From contig CAZGTQ010000174.1 in assembly GCA_964528575.1 (NCBI GenBank), positions 1-5,104 of the forward strand: DNA of 5,104 bases. Direction: 5' to 3'. Below are positions 1-5,104 of the stretch, piece by piece. The DNA comes from CAZGTQ01 sp964528575. GTDB lineage: Bacteria > Planctomycetota > UBA1135 > GCA-002686595. A program made the translations under genes and the position numbers. Numbering within the stretch: position 1 is the first letter of the stretch; each line of letters opens with the position of its first letter. The notes beneath the pieces are model-generated. The model did no database searches, had not been told where the DNA came from, and was given only the letters and a program-made list of their open reading frames with translations.

Positions 1-204
1 CGAGCAGTAGTGCGCCGCCATGTGGTTGCGACTCGACTGCGCCGGGAAGCCGGGAGCGGCGCCGCGCTCGCGGATCATGTCCTCGACCGTCTCGAGCACG
101 TGGCGCACGAGCACCCCGGGCCGGATGTTCTCGCGCGCCCACTCGCGGCATTCGGCCGCGATCCGGCCGGCGCGTCGGGTGCAGTCGAGGGCGTAGGCGT
201 CCAT
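1..204 (-). CDS. map: Type II methionine aminopeptidase, N-terminal part (cut by left window edge)
   Basis: This enzyme (M24 'pita-bread' fold, dinuclear metal site) removes the initiator methionine from nascent cytosolic proteins. Only the first 68 residues are in the window. They show the typical N-terminal helix pair: AGRIAAECREWAR at 12-24, then IRPG at 27-30, LETVEDMI at 37-44, and GFPAQSSRNHMAAHY at 52-66. The last stretch matches the type II pattern known from archaeal enzymes (FPVNLSINEIAAHY), and His65 lines up with the conserved active-site His of that AAHY motif. Type I enzymes have a different sequence here. The start is the only ATG after an in-frame TGA at 231-229. No Shine-Dalgarno sequence precedes it; the bases before the ATG are pyrimidine-rich. 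The gene lies 24 bp downstream of the CDGSH gene in the same direction, so co-transcription is likely. The metal-ligand residues are beyond the window edge, so activity cannot be judged. Some M24 members are X-Pro peptidases or non-catalytic homologues, but the AAHY region favours the aminopeptidase. Confidence 0.85.
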   Translation of the reverse strand, partial: MDAYALDCTRRAGRIAAECREWARENIRPGVLVRHVLETVEDMIRERGAAPGFPAQSSRNHMAAHYCS

Positions 205-228
205 GGGGAGGATGAGCCGCCGCGCGAC

Positions 229-351
229 TCAGAGCGACGCGCCGTCGCAGTACGGCTGCCGGGCGCTCTTGCCGCAGGCGCACCAAGCTTGGCGGCCGGG
301 CTCGACGACGAGCACGTAAGGAGCTTTCTGGGGCGTCGCCGGCTGTTCCAT
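229..351 (-). CDS. Short CDGSH-type iron-sulfur protein lacking the His ligand (40 aa)
   Basis: CDGSH proteins bind a [2Fe-2S] cluster through three Cys and one His in the pattern C-x-C-x2-(S/T)-x3-P-x-C-D-G-(S/A/T)-H; they are linked to redox sensing and cluster or electron transfer. Here C24-A-C26, S29, P33 and C35-D36-G37 are all in register. The segment QKAPY at 8-12 and the W before the first Cys also match common bacterial members. The residue after A38 is Ser39 rather than His, and the protein ends one residue later (L40, TGA at 231-229). Many bacterial relatives run to about 75-80 residues with a second CDGSH motif, which is absent. Reading the other two frames past the stop gives no recognisable remainder, so this is not a simple frameshift. 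The ATG at 351 sits the usual few residues before QKAPY; a GTG at 402 would add 17 residues, including an 8-residue repeat. No good ribosome binding site is seen. The gene could be a decayed copy or a variant with a different fourth ligand. It is probably co-transcribed with the aminopeptidase downstream. Confidence 0.7.
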   Translation of the reverse strand: MEQPATPQKAPYVLVVEPGRQAWCACGKSARQPYCDGASL

Positions 352-354
352 GTC

Positions 355-402
355 GGGCTCGTTCGAGGCTGCCCGGACGGGCTCGTTCGAGGGTGCCCGC
401 AC
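355..402. repeat. 24-bp tandem duplication in the divergent intergenic region
   Basis: Two head-to-tail 24-bp units (355-378 and 379-402) match at 22 of 24 positions, differing at unit positions 15 and 22. Each unit carries the short palindrome CTCGTTCGAG. The units lie just upstream of the CDGSH start on the minus strand and about 50-95 bp upstream of the YfhO-family start on the plus strand. If the CDGSH protein began at the GTG at 402, the repeat would encode VRAPSNEP followed by VRAASNEP. Non-coding, the paired palindromes could be an operator; neither role is proven. Confidence 0.8.
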
Positions 403-412
403 GGGAGCGGGC

Positions 413-440
413 GCGACAGCGTAGCAGACGCGGGTAGACT
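413..440 (+). promoter_or_regulatory. Weak sigma70-like promoter candidate for the YfhO-family gene
   Basis: GCGACA at 413-418 (four of six matches to TTGACA) and TAGACT at 435-440 (four of six matches to TATAAT) are separated by 16 bp. Transcription would start around 446-448, only a few bases before the ATG at 451, giving a nearly leaderless message. This fits the lack of any Shine-Dalgarno sequence before that ATG. In such GC-rich DNA a match of this quality can occur by chance. Confidence 0.25.
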
Positions 441-450
441 CCGGCCCTCG

Positions 451-2691
451 ATGACCGGGGCAGGGAACGGGCGGACGCACCGGCGCGGGCTGTGGATCGC
501 GAGCGCGGCGCTGCTCGCGGCGCTGTCCGTGCTGCTGAGCGAGAGCCTCTTCGGCGGCGCGGTGCTCTCGCAGGCGGACGCGCTGCTCGCGTTCCAGCCG
601 TGGGCGGAGGCCGCTCCGCCGGGGTACGAGCCGGAGAATCCGCTCCTGCTCGACCAGTCGATCGTGACGGTGCCGTGGCTCGAGCTCGCGTCCGAGCGGC
701 TGCGCGCGGGCGAGCTGCCGCTGTGGAACCCCTACGACTACGCGGGCCAGCCGCTCCTCGCGGCGCTCACCGGCGCGACGTTCTGGCCGCCCCACCTCGT
801 CCATGCCCTGTGGCCGTCGCGCGCTCTCTTCGCGTGGTTCGCGCTGCTGCACCTCTTGCTCGCCGGCGTCTTCACGCTGCTCTATCTGCGCCGCGTCGGC
901 GTGCCGCCGCTCTACGGGCTCGCCGGCGCGACGGCGTTCGCGCTGTCGGGCTTCAACGTCGCGTGGCTGAACCACCCGCACGTGCGCGTCGCGCTGCTCC
1001 TGCCGTTCCTGCTCTGGTGCGTCGAGCGTGCGAGCGAGCGTGGCGACGCGCGCTCGGCGGCGCGGGCGGCGGCGTGGACCGGGCTCGGGACGGCACTCGC
1101 GCTCGTCGCGGGCCACGTGCAGACCGCGCTGCACGTCGCGCTCGCCGTGGGGCTGTACGTCGCGTTCCGGCTCGCCGTGCCGCTCGGCGGCGTGCGCCTG
1201 CGGACGCGCGGCCTCGCGGCGCTGGCCGCCGGGGTGGCGCTCGGCGCGATGCTCGCGGCGCCGCAGCTCCTGCCGTTCGCGCGCTACCTCGCGGACAGCC
1301 GCGCGTCCGAGCTGTTCGCGCGCCACGACACGGTCGCGCAGATCGAGCCGGCGAGCGCGGCGACGTTCCTCGTCGCGCCCGACCGCTTCGGCCGGCCGGA
1401 CGAGGGCGACTACGCAGGGCCGCACGGCGACAACCTGAACTACAACGAGCTCGTCGGCGGCTTCGTCGGCCGGCTCGCGCTCTTGCTCGCGCTCGCCCAG
1501 GTCGTGCTCGGCCGCCGCGACCGACGCACGTGGTTCTTCGCGGGGCTCGCGCTACTCGGCGCGCTCGTCGCGTGGCAGGTGCCGCCGTTCCACGATGCAT
1601 TCCGCGCGCTGCCGGTCCTGCGCACGACGAAGCTGACGCGCTTCCTGCTCTTCACGGCGTTCGGCCTGTCGGTGCTCGCGGCGCTGGGCCTCGAGAGCAT
1701 CGCGCGGCGCGTGGCGCAGAGCGGGCGAGCGCTCGCCGCGGGCGCGTTCGTCGTCGTCGCCGCGGAGCTCGTCGCGTGGGGACGCGGCTACAACCCGGCG
1801 ATCGAGCCCGCGCTCGTCGCGCCGACGACGCCGACGATCGCGTTCCTCGAGGCCGAGCTCGCCCGCGCCGCGCCCGAGCCGTACCGCGTCCTCGGCGTCG
1901 ACAACACGATCCTGCTGCCGAACGCGAACCTGTTTCACCGCATCCCGCTCGTCTCCGGCTACGACTCGATCGAGGACGATCGGCTCGCGGAGCTCGTCGG
2001 CCTGCTGACCACCGACCCGCGCGCGGAGCTCTTCGTCAAGGAGATCCGCTGGTTCGACCGGCCCGTGCCGCTCGCGTCGCTGCTCGGCGTGCGCTGGGTG
2101 CTCTCGCCCGAGCCGCTGCCGGCGCCGCTCGCGCCCGTGCACGCGCCGCCGCGACCCGGCGGCGTCGTCGTGTACGAGAACCCCGACGTGCTGCCGCGCG
2201 CGTTCGCGGCGCGCAGCGTCGTCGTCGCGGCCGACCGCGGCGAGCGGCTCGCGCTGCTCGGCTCACCCGACTTCGCGCCGCGGACCGCGGTGCTCGAGGC
2301 GCCGCCCGAGGATCCCGTGCTCGCGCAGCTCGTCGCGCGCGGCACCGCGCCGCACGGCGAGGTGCGGCTGGTGTCGTACGAGCCGCTGCGGATCGAGCTC
2401 GAGACGAGCTTCGCCGAGGACGGCTTCGTCGTCGTCGCCGACACGTGGGCGCCGGGCTGGGTCGCGGGCGTCGACGGCGAGGAGCGCGAGGTCGTGCGCG
2501 TCGACCACGCGCTGCGCGGCGTCGTCGTGCGGGCGGGCGAGCGCTCGGTCGAGCTGCGCTACGAGCCGTTCGAGGTCCGGCTCGGGCTCGCTCTGGCGGC
2601 CTTGGCGGCCGTTCTGCTCGCACTCGCGGCGTTCGCGGGGCGGCGCGGCTCGAGTCCGACGGCGTCCCCAGCCGATGTATCCGGAACATGA
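451..2691 (+). CDS. YfhO-family polytopic membrane protein (GT-C glycosyltransferase-like), 746 aa
   Basis: YfhO-family proteins are large multi-pass membrane proteins with a GT-C-like layout; in Bacillus subtilis YfhO is tied to glycosylation of lipoteichoic acid. The substrate here is unknown. Residues 14-32 form the first membrane helix, followed by an outside loop with D43 and D68 (DQS), possible GT-C acidic residues. Then comes the family signature GELPLWNPYDYAGQPLLA at 87-104 and FWPP at 111-114. Further hydrophobic segments lie near 122-146, 154-192, 207-239, 253-277, 335-353, 360-376, 398-416 and 425-443. The extracytoplasmic C-terminal half carries GYDS at 503-506, LLGVRWVLS at 544-552, VVYENPDVLPRAF at 573-585 and DTWAPGWVAGVDG at 664-676, all typical of the family, before a last helix at 711-729. 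ATG 451 places the first helix near the N-terminus; longer in-frame starts would run back through the divergent genes. No Shine-Dalgarno sequence is visible. The end overlaps the lipoprotein start. The family is clear; the sugar donor and acceptor are not. Confidence 0.88.
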   Translation: MTGAGNGRTHRRGLWIASAALLAALSVLLSESLFGGAVLSQADALLAFQPWAEAAPPGYEPENPLLLDQSIVTVPWLELASERLRAGELPLWNPYDYAGQPLLAALTGATFWPPHLVHALWPSRALFAWFALLHLLLAGVFTLLYLRRVGVPPLYGLAGATAFALSGFNVAWLNHPHVRVALLLPFLLWCVERASERGDARSAARAAAWTGLGTALALVAGHVQTALHVALAVGLYVAFRLAVPLGGVRLRTRGLAALAAGVALGAMLAAPQLLPFARYLADSRASELFARHDTVAQIEPASAATFLVAPDRFGRPDEGDYAGPHGDNLNYNELVGGFVGRLALLLALAQVVLGRRDRRTWFFAGLALLGALVAWQVPPFHDAFRALPVLRTTKLTRFLLFTAFGLSVLAALGLESIARRVAQSGRALAAGAFVVVAAELVAWGRGYNPAIEPALVAPTTPTIAFLEAELARAAPEPYRVLGVDNTILLPNANLFHRIPLVSGYDSIEDDRLAELVGLLTTDPRAELFVKEIRWFDRPVPLASLLGVRWVLSPEPLPAPLAPVHAPPRPGGVVVYENPDVLPRAFAARSVVVAADRGERLALLGSPDFAPRTAVLEAPPEDPVLAQLVARGTAPHGEVRLVSYEPLRIELETSFAEDGFVVVADTWAPGWVAGVDGEEREVVRVDHALRGVVVRAGERSVELRYEPFEVRLGLALAALAAVLLALAAFAGRRGSSPTASPADVSGT

Positions 2692-3110
2692 GGCGGGCCA
2701 TCCTGCTCGTGCTCGCGGCGCTCGCAGCCGCGGGCTGCCGGACGACGACGGTCGAGCGGCCGCGCTCCGCGGCGCGCGGCGATCTCGTCGCGCGGCTCGA
2801 CGCCGCGAAGGGGTGGACGCTCCAGAGCGGCGAGGACGTGCTCGGCAGCGTCGTGCTCTTCCGCTCCACCGGCGGCTCGAACGCGTCGTTCTACTCGGTG
2901 CGCAACGCCTGGCAGCAGGAGCTCGGGATGATCGACTCGCTCGGCCGCGCGTGGCGCTACCGACCGCACGAGCCCGAGCCCGAGTGGATCGGCAGCGGGA
3001 GCGTCGCGCAGGGCGCGCGCTGGATCCTCTCGGCGCCCGACGACGCGGCGCTGCGCACGGCCGATCTCACCGCGCTCGCACCCGCGGGGCTCGCGAGCAC
3101 CGCGCAGTAG
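2688..3110 (+). CDS. Small predicted lipoprotein, function unknown (140 aa)
   Basis: I do not recognise this protein family. The N-terminus is a textbook lipoprotein signal: MRR, a hydrophobic run from A4 to A15, then the lipobox AAGC with Cys17 as the lipidated residue. The mature part is about 124 residues and ends in an Ala-rich tail. It contains the segments GWTLQSG at 42-48, VLGSVVLFRS at 51-60, a Tyr/Trp-rich stretch (FYSVRNAW at 68-75, AWRYRPHEPEPEW at 88-100) and GARWILSAPD at 109-118, suggesting a small mainly beta domain. Residue +2 after the Cys is Arg, so an inner-membrane Asp retention signal is absent. The ATG overlaps the TGA of the upstream YfhO-family gene as ATGA, and no ribosome binding site of its own is seen, so translation is probably coupled to the membrane protein. 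This suggests a role in the same envelope process, but that is inference from position only. Confidence 0.75.
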   Translation: MRRAILLVLAALAAAGCRTTTVERPRSAARGDLVARLDAAKGWTLQSGEDVLGSVVLFRSTGGSNASFYSVRNAWQQELGMIDSLGRAWRYRPHEPEPEWIGSGSVAQGARWILSAPDDAALRTADLTALAPAGLASTAQ

Positions 3111-3149
3111 GGCGCCTCCTCGCGCCGGGGCGGCGCGGCACGCGGCGCT

Positions 3150-3186
3150 AAGTCGTTGCGCGCACGGAGCGCAGCGAAAGCGACTT
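3150..3186 (+). other. Bulged stem-loop in the lipoprotein-kinase intergenic region
   Basis: AAGTCG at 3150-3155 pairs with CGACTT at 3181-3186, and inside it TGCGC (3157-3161) pairs with GCGCA (3169-3173) around a 7-base loop, leaving an uneven internal loop (1 and 7 bases). It lies 40 bp after the lipoprotein stop. No run of T follows, so it is not a clear intrinsic terminator; it could protect the 3' end of the upstream message or be chance pairing in GC-rich DNA. The rest of the 187-bp gap (3111-3297) shows no convincing gene or promoter. Confidence 0.3.
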
Positions 3187-3285
3187 CCCATGCTCGGGAG
3201 GCCGGGTCGGCGGGCTCGGAATCTGCTCAATCCAGGCGCAGCGACGGATCGATGAGGTCTTGTCCAGTCCCGCTGCCCGAAGAAC

Positions 3286-3290
3286 GGAGA
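3286..3290 (+). promoter_or_regulatory. Ribosome binding site for the kinase gene
   Basis: GGAGA at 3286-3290 lies 7 bases before a GTG at 3298 and 10 bases before an ATG at 3301. Both starts are possible; GTG has the more usual spacing. It is the only clear Shine-Dalgarno sequence upstream of any gene start in this window. Confidence 0.55.
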
Positions 3291-3297
3291 GTCCCCG

Positions 3298-4227
3298 GTG
3301 ATGATCAAGCTGCAGGTCGGAGAGCGGATCGGCTCCTACAAGGTTCAGGAGTTCCTCGCTCGGGGAGGCTTCGCGTACGTGTACCTCGCCGAGGACGAAC
3401 ACGGCGACAAGGTCGCGCTCAAGATCGGCGACGTCGCGGGCGGCGGCCGCTATGTGACGCGCTTCCTCGAGATCACGAGCGAGCGCTCGCCCGAGTGGAT
3501 CAGCCCCGACGAGACGCCGGCCGAAGCGGTGTTCTTCCGCAACGACGGCGTGCGGATCGACTTCCTCGACCTGCACGAGATCGACGAGCTCCTGCGCAGC
3601 GAGGCGGAGCTGCTGTCGAACGTGAGCCACCAGAACGTCGTGACGGTGCGCGACGTGTTCGACCACGAGGGCCGGCCGGTGGTCGTGATGGACTACGTGC
3701 GCGGCAAGACGATGCGCGAGAAGATCCGCGCGCTCGAGGGCATTCGCCTGAACTGGTTCCTGTCGATCGTGCGCGCGCTGCGCAAGCTCGACCGCGTCGG
3801 CCAGCTCCACTACCACGGCGACCTCAAGCCCGAGAACATCCTGATCAAGCCGTCGGGGAGCGCGGTGCTCATCGATCCGGCGCTGCGGGGCGCGACGAAG
3901 AACGTCATCTCGACGACGCCGCACTACAACCCGCTCCTGCTCCAGACGAGCAAGGCGGACGTGATGGGCATCGGCGTCATGCTCTACGAGATCCTCACCG
4001 GCACGCTGCCGTTCGACGAGGTCCCGTGGGAGTACGCCGGCCGCGAGCAGGGCGGCGAGGTCGAGCGCCTCAGCCTGTCGTACTTCATGAGCTATCCGCC
4101 GCCGCAGGAGCTCAACCCGAACACCCCCGAGCCGCTCGCCCGAATCGTGTACCGCTGCCTGACGGTGCCGGACTACGGGCTCGCCGAGCTCGAGCAGGAT
4201 CTCGTGGCCTTCCTGCGCAAGGGGTAG
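3298..4227 (+). CDS. Divergent Hanks-type Ser/Thr protein kinase, soluble, single-domain (309 aa)
   Basis: This is a eukaryotic-like Ser/Thr kinase fold expected to transfer phosphate from ATP to protein hydroxyls in the cytoplasm. Visible elements in order are: glycine-rich loop ARGGFAYVYLAE at 21-32; VALK with Lys42; helix-C Glu102 in RSEAELLSNVSHQNVV; hinge VVMDYVRGKT at 129-138; catalytic loop HGDLKPENILI at 173-183 with Asp175, Lys177 and Asn180; Asp193 in IDPALRG; Asp221 in KADVMGIGVMLYEILTGTLPF; and a C-lobe end with ARIVYRCLTV at 281-290. Odd points are HGD for HRD, DPA for DFG, TTPHYNP at 206-212 in place of the APE region, and about 50 residues inserted between beta-3 and helix C (44-97). 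The nucleotide-handling residues survive, so it may be active, though with an altered activation segment. There is no membrane helix, PASTA or other sensor domain. Starts GTG 3298 and ATG 3301 differ by one residue; an in-frame stop at 3253-3255 rules out a longer protein. It appears to be a single-gene unit ending at a terminator. Confidence 0.85.
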   Translation: MMIKLQVGERIGSYKVQEFLARGGFAYVYLAEDEHGDKVALKIGDVAGGGRYVTRFLEITSERSPEWISPDETPAEAVFFRNDGVRIDFLDLHEIDELLRSEAELLSNVSHQNVVTVRDVFDHEGRPVVVMDYVRGKTMREKIRALEGIRLNWFLSIVRALRKLDRVGQLHYHGDLKPENILIKPSGSAVLIDPALRGATKNVISTTPHYNPLLLQTSKADVMGIGVMLYEILTGTLPFDEVPWEYAGREQGGEVERLSLSYFMSYPPPQELNPNTPEPLARIVYRCLTVPDYGLAELEQDLVAFLRKG

Positions 4228-4264
4228 CGACCGAACCGGCCGACCCGAGGGAGAGACGGGCCGA

Positions 4265-4303
4265 GGGGGGAGCCGAGACCGATGGTCTCGGCTCTCCTCC
4301 TTT
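4265..4303 (+). terminator. Strong hairpin terminator after the kinase gene
   Basis: GAGCCGAGACC at 4270-4280 pairs perfectly with GGTCTCGGCTC at 4284-4294 around the loop GAT. The stem extends outward by five more pairs, two of them G-T, to 4265 and 4299, and TTT follows at 4301-4303. It begins 37 bp after the kinase stop and sits between two convergent genes, so it may block read-through both ways, but the T-run exists only in the plus direction and is short. Confidence 0.75.
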
Positions 4304-4332
4304 CCGTCGCGGCTCTCTCCGTCGCGGCTGTC
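4303..4332. repeat. 15-bp tandem repeat between the convergent genes
   Basis: TCCGTCGCGGCTCTC at 4303-4317 is followed directly by TCCGTCGCGGCTGTC at 4318-4332, with one mismatch. It ends one base before the stop codon of the minus-strand gene. It is most likely a small slippage duplication in non-coding DNA; no function is apparent. Confidence 0.7.
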
Positions 4333-4333
4333 G

Positions 4334-5035
4334 CTACCGCTCGACGCGGTAGCTCGTCTCCTCGACGGTCGGATCCGACACGACCGTCAGCACGTGCTGG
4401 ACGCCGCCCTCGAGGCGCACCTCGAGCAGCCACGCGCCCGCAGCGAGTCCGTCCTCGACGAGCACGCCGTCCTCGAACGTGCCGTCGACGCGGTTGGGGC
4501 GCAGGAAGAAGCGCTTCCAGCCGTCGTTCCGCGAGACGAGCGTGTAGCTGCCGCTGCCGCGCGCAACGCCGGCCTCGACGAGCTCGACGCGCACGCGGCC
4601 GCCGCGGGCGAGGACGAGCTCGATCGGCTCTCCGGCGATCCCGACGGGACGCGAGCGACGCTGGTGCCCCTCGCCGCCCGCGACGAGCTCGTAGCAGCCG
4701 TCGACCGGCGGGACGTCGAGCGCGAACGTGCCCTCGGCGTCGGTGCGGGTCGACGCGACCGGCTCCCGCTCGGAGCGCGGCACGCGCCCGACGCGCTCGA
4801 CGAGGAAGGCCTCGACCGGCACGTCCGCGAGCGGACGGTCGTCGGGGTCGTTCACGAAGCCGCGCAGCGTGCCGCCCGCCTGCTCGTCGAACGGGAGCTC
4901 GACGAGATCGGACTGCAGCGACGCCACGATCGTCGCGAGCGTCAGCGGCAAGCCGAAGAGCAGGAGCACGAGGCCGAGGAACACGATCCGGCCCCGCCCA
5001 CCCGGTCGTTGCGGCCTCTGGTCGGCGCGCGCCAT
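4334..5035 (-). CDS. Single-pass membrane protein with carboxypeptidase-regulatory-like domain (233 aa)
   Basis: The product has a short Arg-rich cytoplasmic N-terminus, one strongly hydrophobic helix (IVFLGLVLLLFGLPLTLATIV, about residues 17-37 of the ATG form) and an extracytoplasmic remainder. After the helix comes a domain of the carboxypeptidase-regulatory-like or CnaB-like beta-sandwich type: LRGFVNDPDDRPLADVPVEA, then TRTDAEGTFAL with the typical T-x-D-x-x-G-x-F turn, and a YELVAGG strand. A second beta-rich stretch follows (GGRVRVELVEAG, GSYTLVSRN, AGAWLLEVRLEGG) and may be another sandwich. Such domains usually mediate binding or act as structural modules in envelope proteins and are not catalytic. 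No specific function is recognised. ATG at 5035 is chosen because it places the helix near the N-terminus; a GTG at 5053 would add six residues, and neither has a well-placed ribosome binding site. The gene is convergent with the kinase, and no partner gene is visible. Confidence 0.78.
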   Translation of the reverse strand: MARADQRPQRPGGRGRIVFLGLVLLLFGLPLTLATIVASLQSDLVELPFDEQAGGTLRGFVNDPDDRPLADVPVEAFLVERVGRVPRSEREPVASTRTDAEGTFALDVPPVDGCYELVAGGEGHQRRSRPVGIAGEPIELVLARGGRVRVELVEAGVARGSGSYTLVSRNDGWKRFFLRPNRVDGTFEDGVLVEDGLAAGAWLLEVRLEGGVQHVLTVVSDPTVEETSYRVER

Positions 5036-5060
5036 GGTGGTACGGTGTCGCACACCTTGT

Positions 5061-5075
5061 TGTCGTTCAGCGACA
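5061..5075. repeat. Small hairpin next to the terminal inverted repeat
   Basis: TGTCG at 5061-5065 pairs with CGACA at 5071-5075 around the loop TTCAG. It lies 4 bases before the larger hairpin at 5080-5104. Two hairpins in tandem like this are typical of REP-type elements, but the stem of five pairs is short. Confidence 0.35.
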
Positions 5076-5079
5076 GGGA

Positions 5080-5104
5080 GGTGCCAGGTGCGGCACCTGG
5101 CACC
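5080..5104. repeat. Perfect 11-bp inverted repeat at right window edge
   Basis: GGTGCCAGGTG at 5080-5090 and CACCTGGCACC at 5094-5104 are exact reverse complements around CGG. The element lies 44 bp upstream of the ATG of the minus-strand membrane protein and runs to the last base of the window, so it may continue. It could be a REP-like repeat of the kind mobilised by REP-associated Y1 transposases, the terminator of a gene to the right, or a regulator site. GGTGCC-rich palindromes of this type are, from memory, common as dispersed repeats in GC-rich environmental genomes; copy number in this genome is unknown. Confidence 0.7.

Noticed and set aside
352..1425. Long minus-strand reading frame extending upstream of the CDGSH gene
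   Set aside because: Its upstream part is Arg/Glu/Gln-rich with no domain, lies antisense to the well-supported YfhO-family gene, and is explained by high GC at third codon positions. Only its last 40 codons are a credible gene.
2161..2230. GTCGTCGTC-like microsatellite runs within the YfhO-family gene
   Set aside because: They simply encode Val-Val runs in beta-strands of the C-terminal domain using the favoured GTC codon; no separate repeat function.
492..2687. Plus-strand frame running through the YfhO-family gene into the lipoprotein
   Set aside because: The upstream part is an Arg/Ala-rich shadow of the membrane protein; the real gene in this frame starts at ATG 2688 with a lipoprotein signal.
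3121..3137. CGCGCC/GGCGCG hairpin just after the lipoprotein stop
   Set aside because: Six GC pairs with a GC loop and no following T-run; such short pairings are expected by chance in this base composition, so it is not called a terminator.
3260..3288. TTGTCC as a possible -35 box before the kinase gene
   Set aside because: No acceptable -10 sequence occurs at 15-19 bp distance.
3148..3924. Minus-strand 258-residue frame opposite the kinase
   Set aside because: It resembles a shadow translation (Val/Asp/His/Arg-rich, no domain) antisense to clear kinase motifs.

Overview
This is a very GC-rich window whose codons end almost always in G or C. It holds bacterial-type genes: a YfhO-family polytopic membrane protein, a lipoprotein with a lipobox, a soluble Hanks-type kinase and a membrane-anchored carboxypeptidase-regulatory-like protein. 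The mix would suit a high-GC, kinase-rich bacterium such as a myxobacterium-like or planctomycete-like lineage. The sequence alone does not fix the phylum, and the presence of a type II methionine aminopeptidase in a bacterial setting is itself a little unusual.

Layout. Left block, minus strand: the first 68 codons of a type II methionine aminopeptidase run off the left edge (204 to 1). Just upstream of it, in the same direction and 24 bp away, is a 40-residue CDGSH-type iron-sulfur protein (351 to 229) that stops exactly where its His ligand should be. A divergent intergenic region (352-450) contains a 24-bp tandem duplication and a weak promoter-like pair. Middle block, plus strand: a 746-residue YfhO-family membrane protein (451-2691) overlaps by ATGA with a 140-residue predicted lipoprotein (2688-3110), so the two are probably translationally coupled. 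After a 187-bp gap comes a stand-alone Ser/Thr kinase-like protein (3298/3301-4227) that keeps the catalytic residues but has DPA for DFG, no APE motif and a long insert after the VAIK lysine. Right block: a strong hairpin terminator (4265-4303) separates the kinase from a convergent minus-strand gene (5035 to 4334) for a single-pass membrane protein with a carboxypeptidase-regulatory-like beta-sandwich. The right edge ends in two adjacent hairpins, the second an 11-bp perfect inverted repeat, which look like a REP-type or terminator element.

How the genes work together: only the YfhO/lipoprotein pair (envelope glycan or lipid-linked sugar chemistry) and the peptidase/CDGSH pair have positional support for joint expression. 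The kinase and the anchored beta-sandwich protein look like independent single-gene units. No CRISPR array, tRNA, rRNA or insertion-sequence gene is visible. The most unusual points are the CDGSH protein lacking its defining His and the divergent kinase. Nothing here proves a new system.
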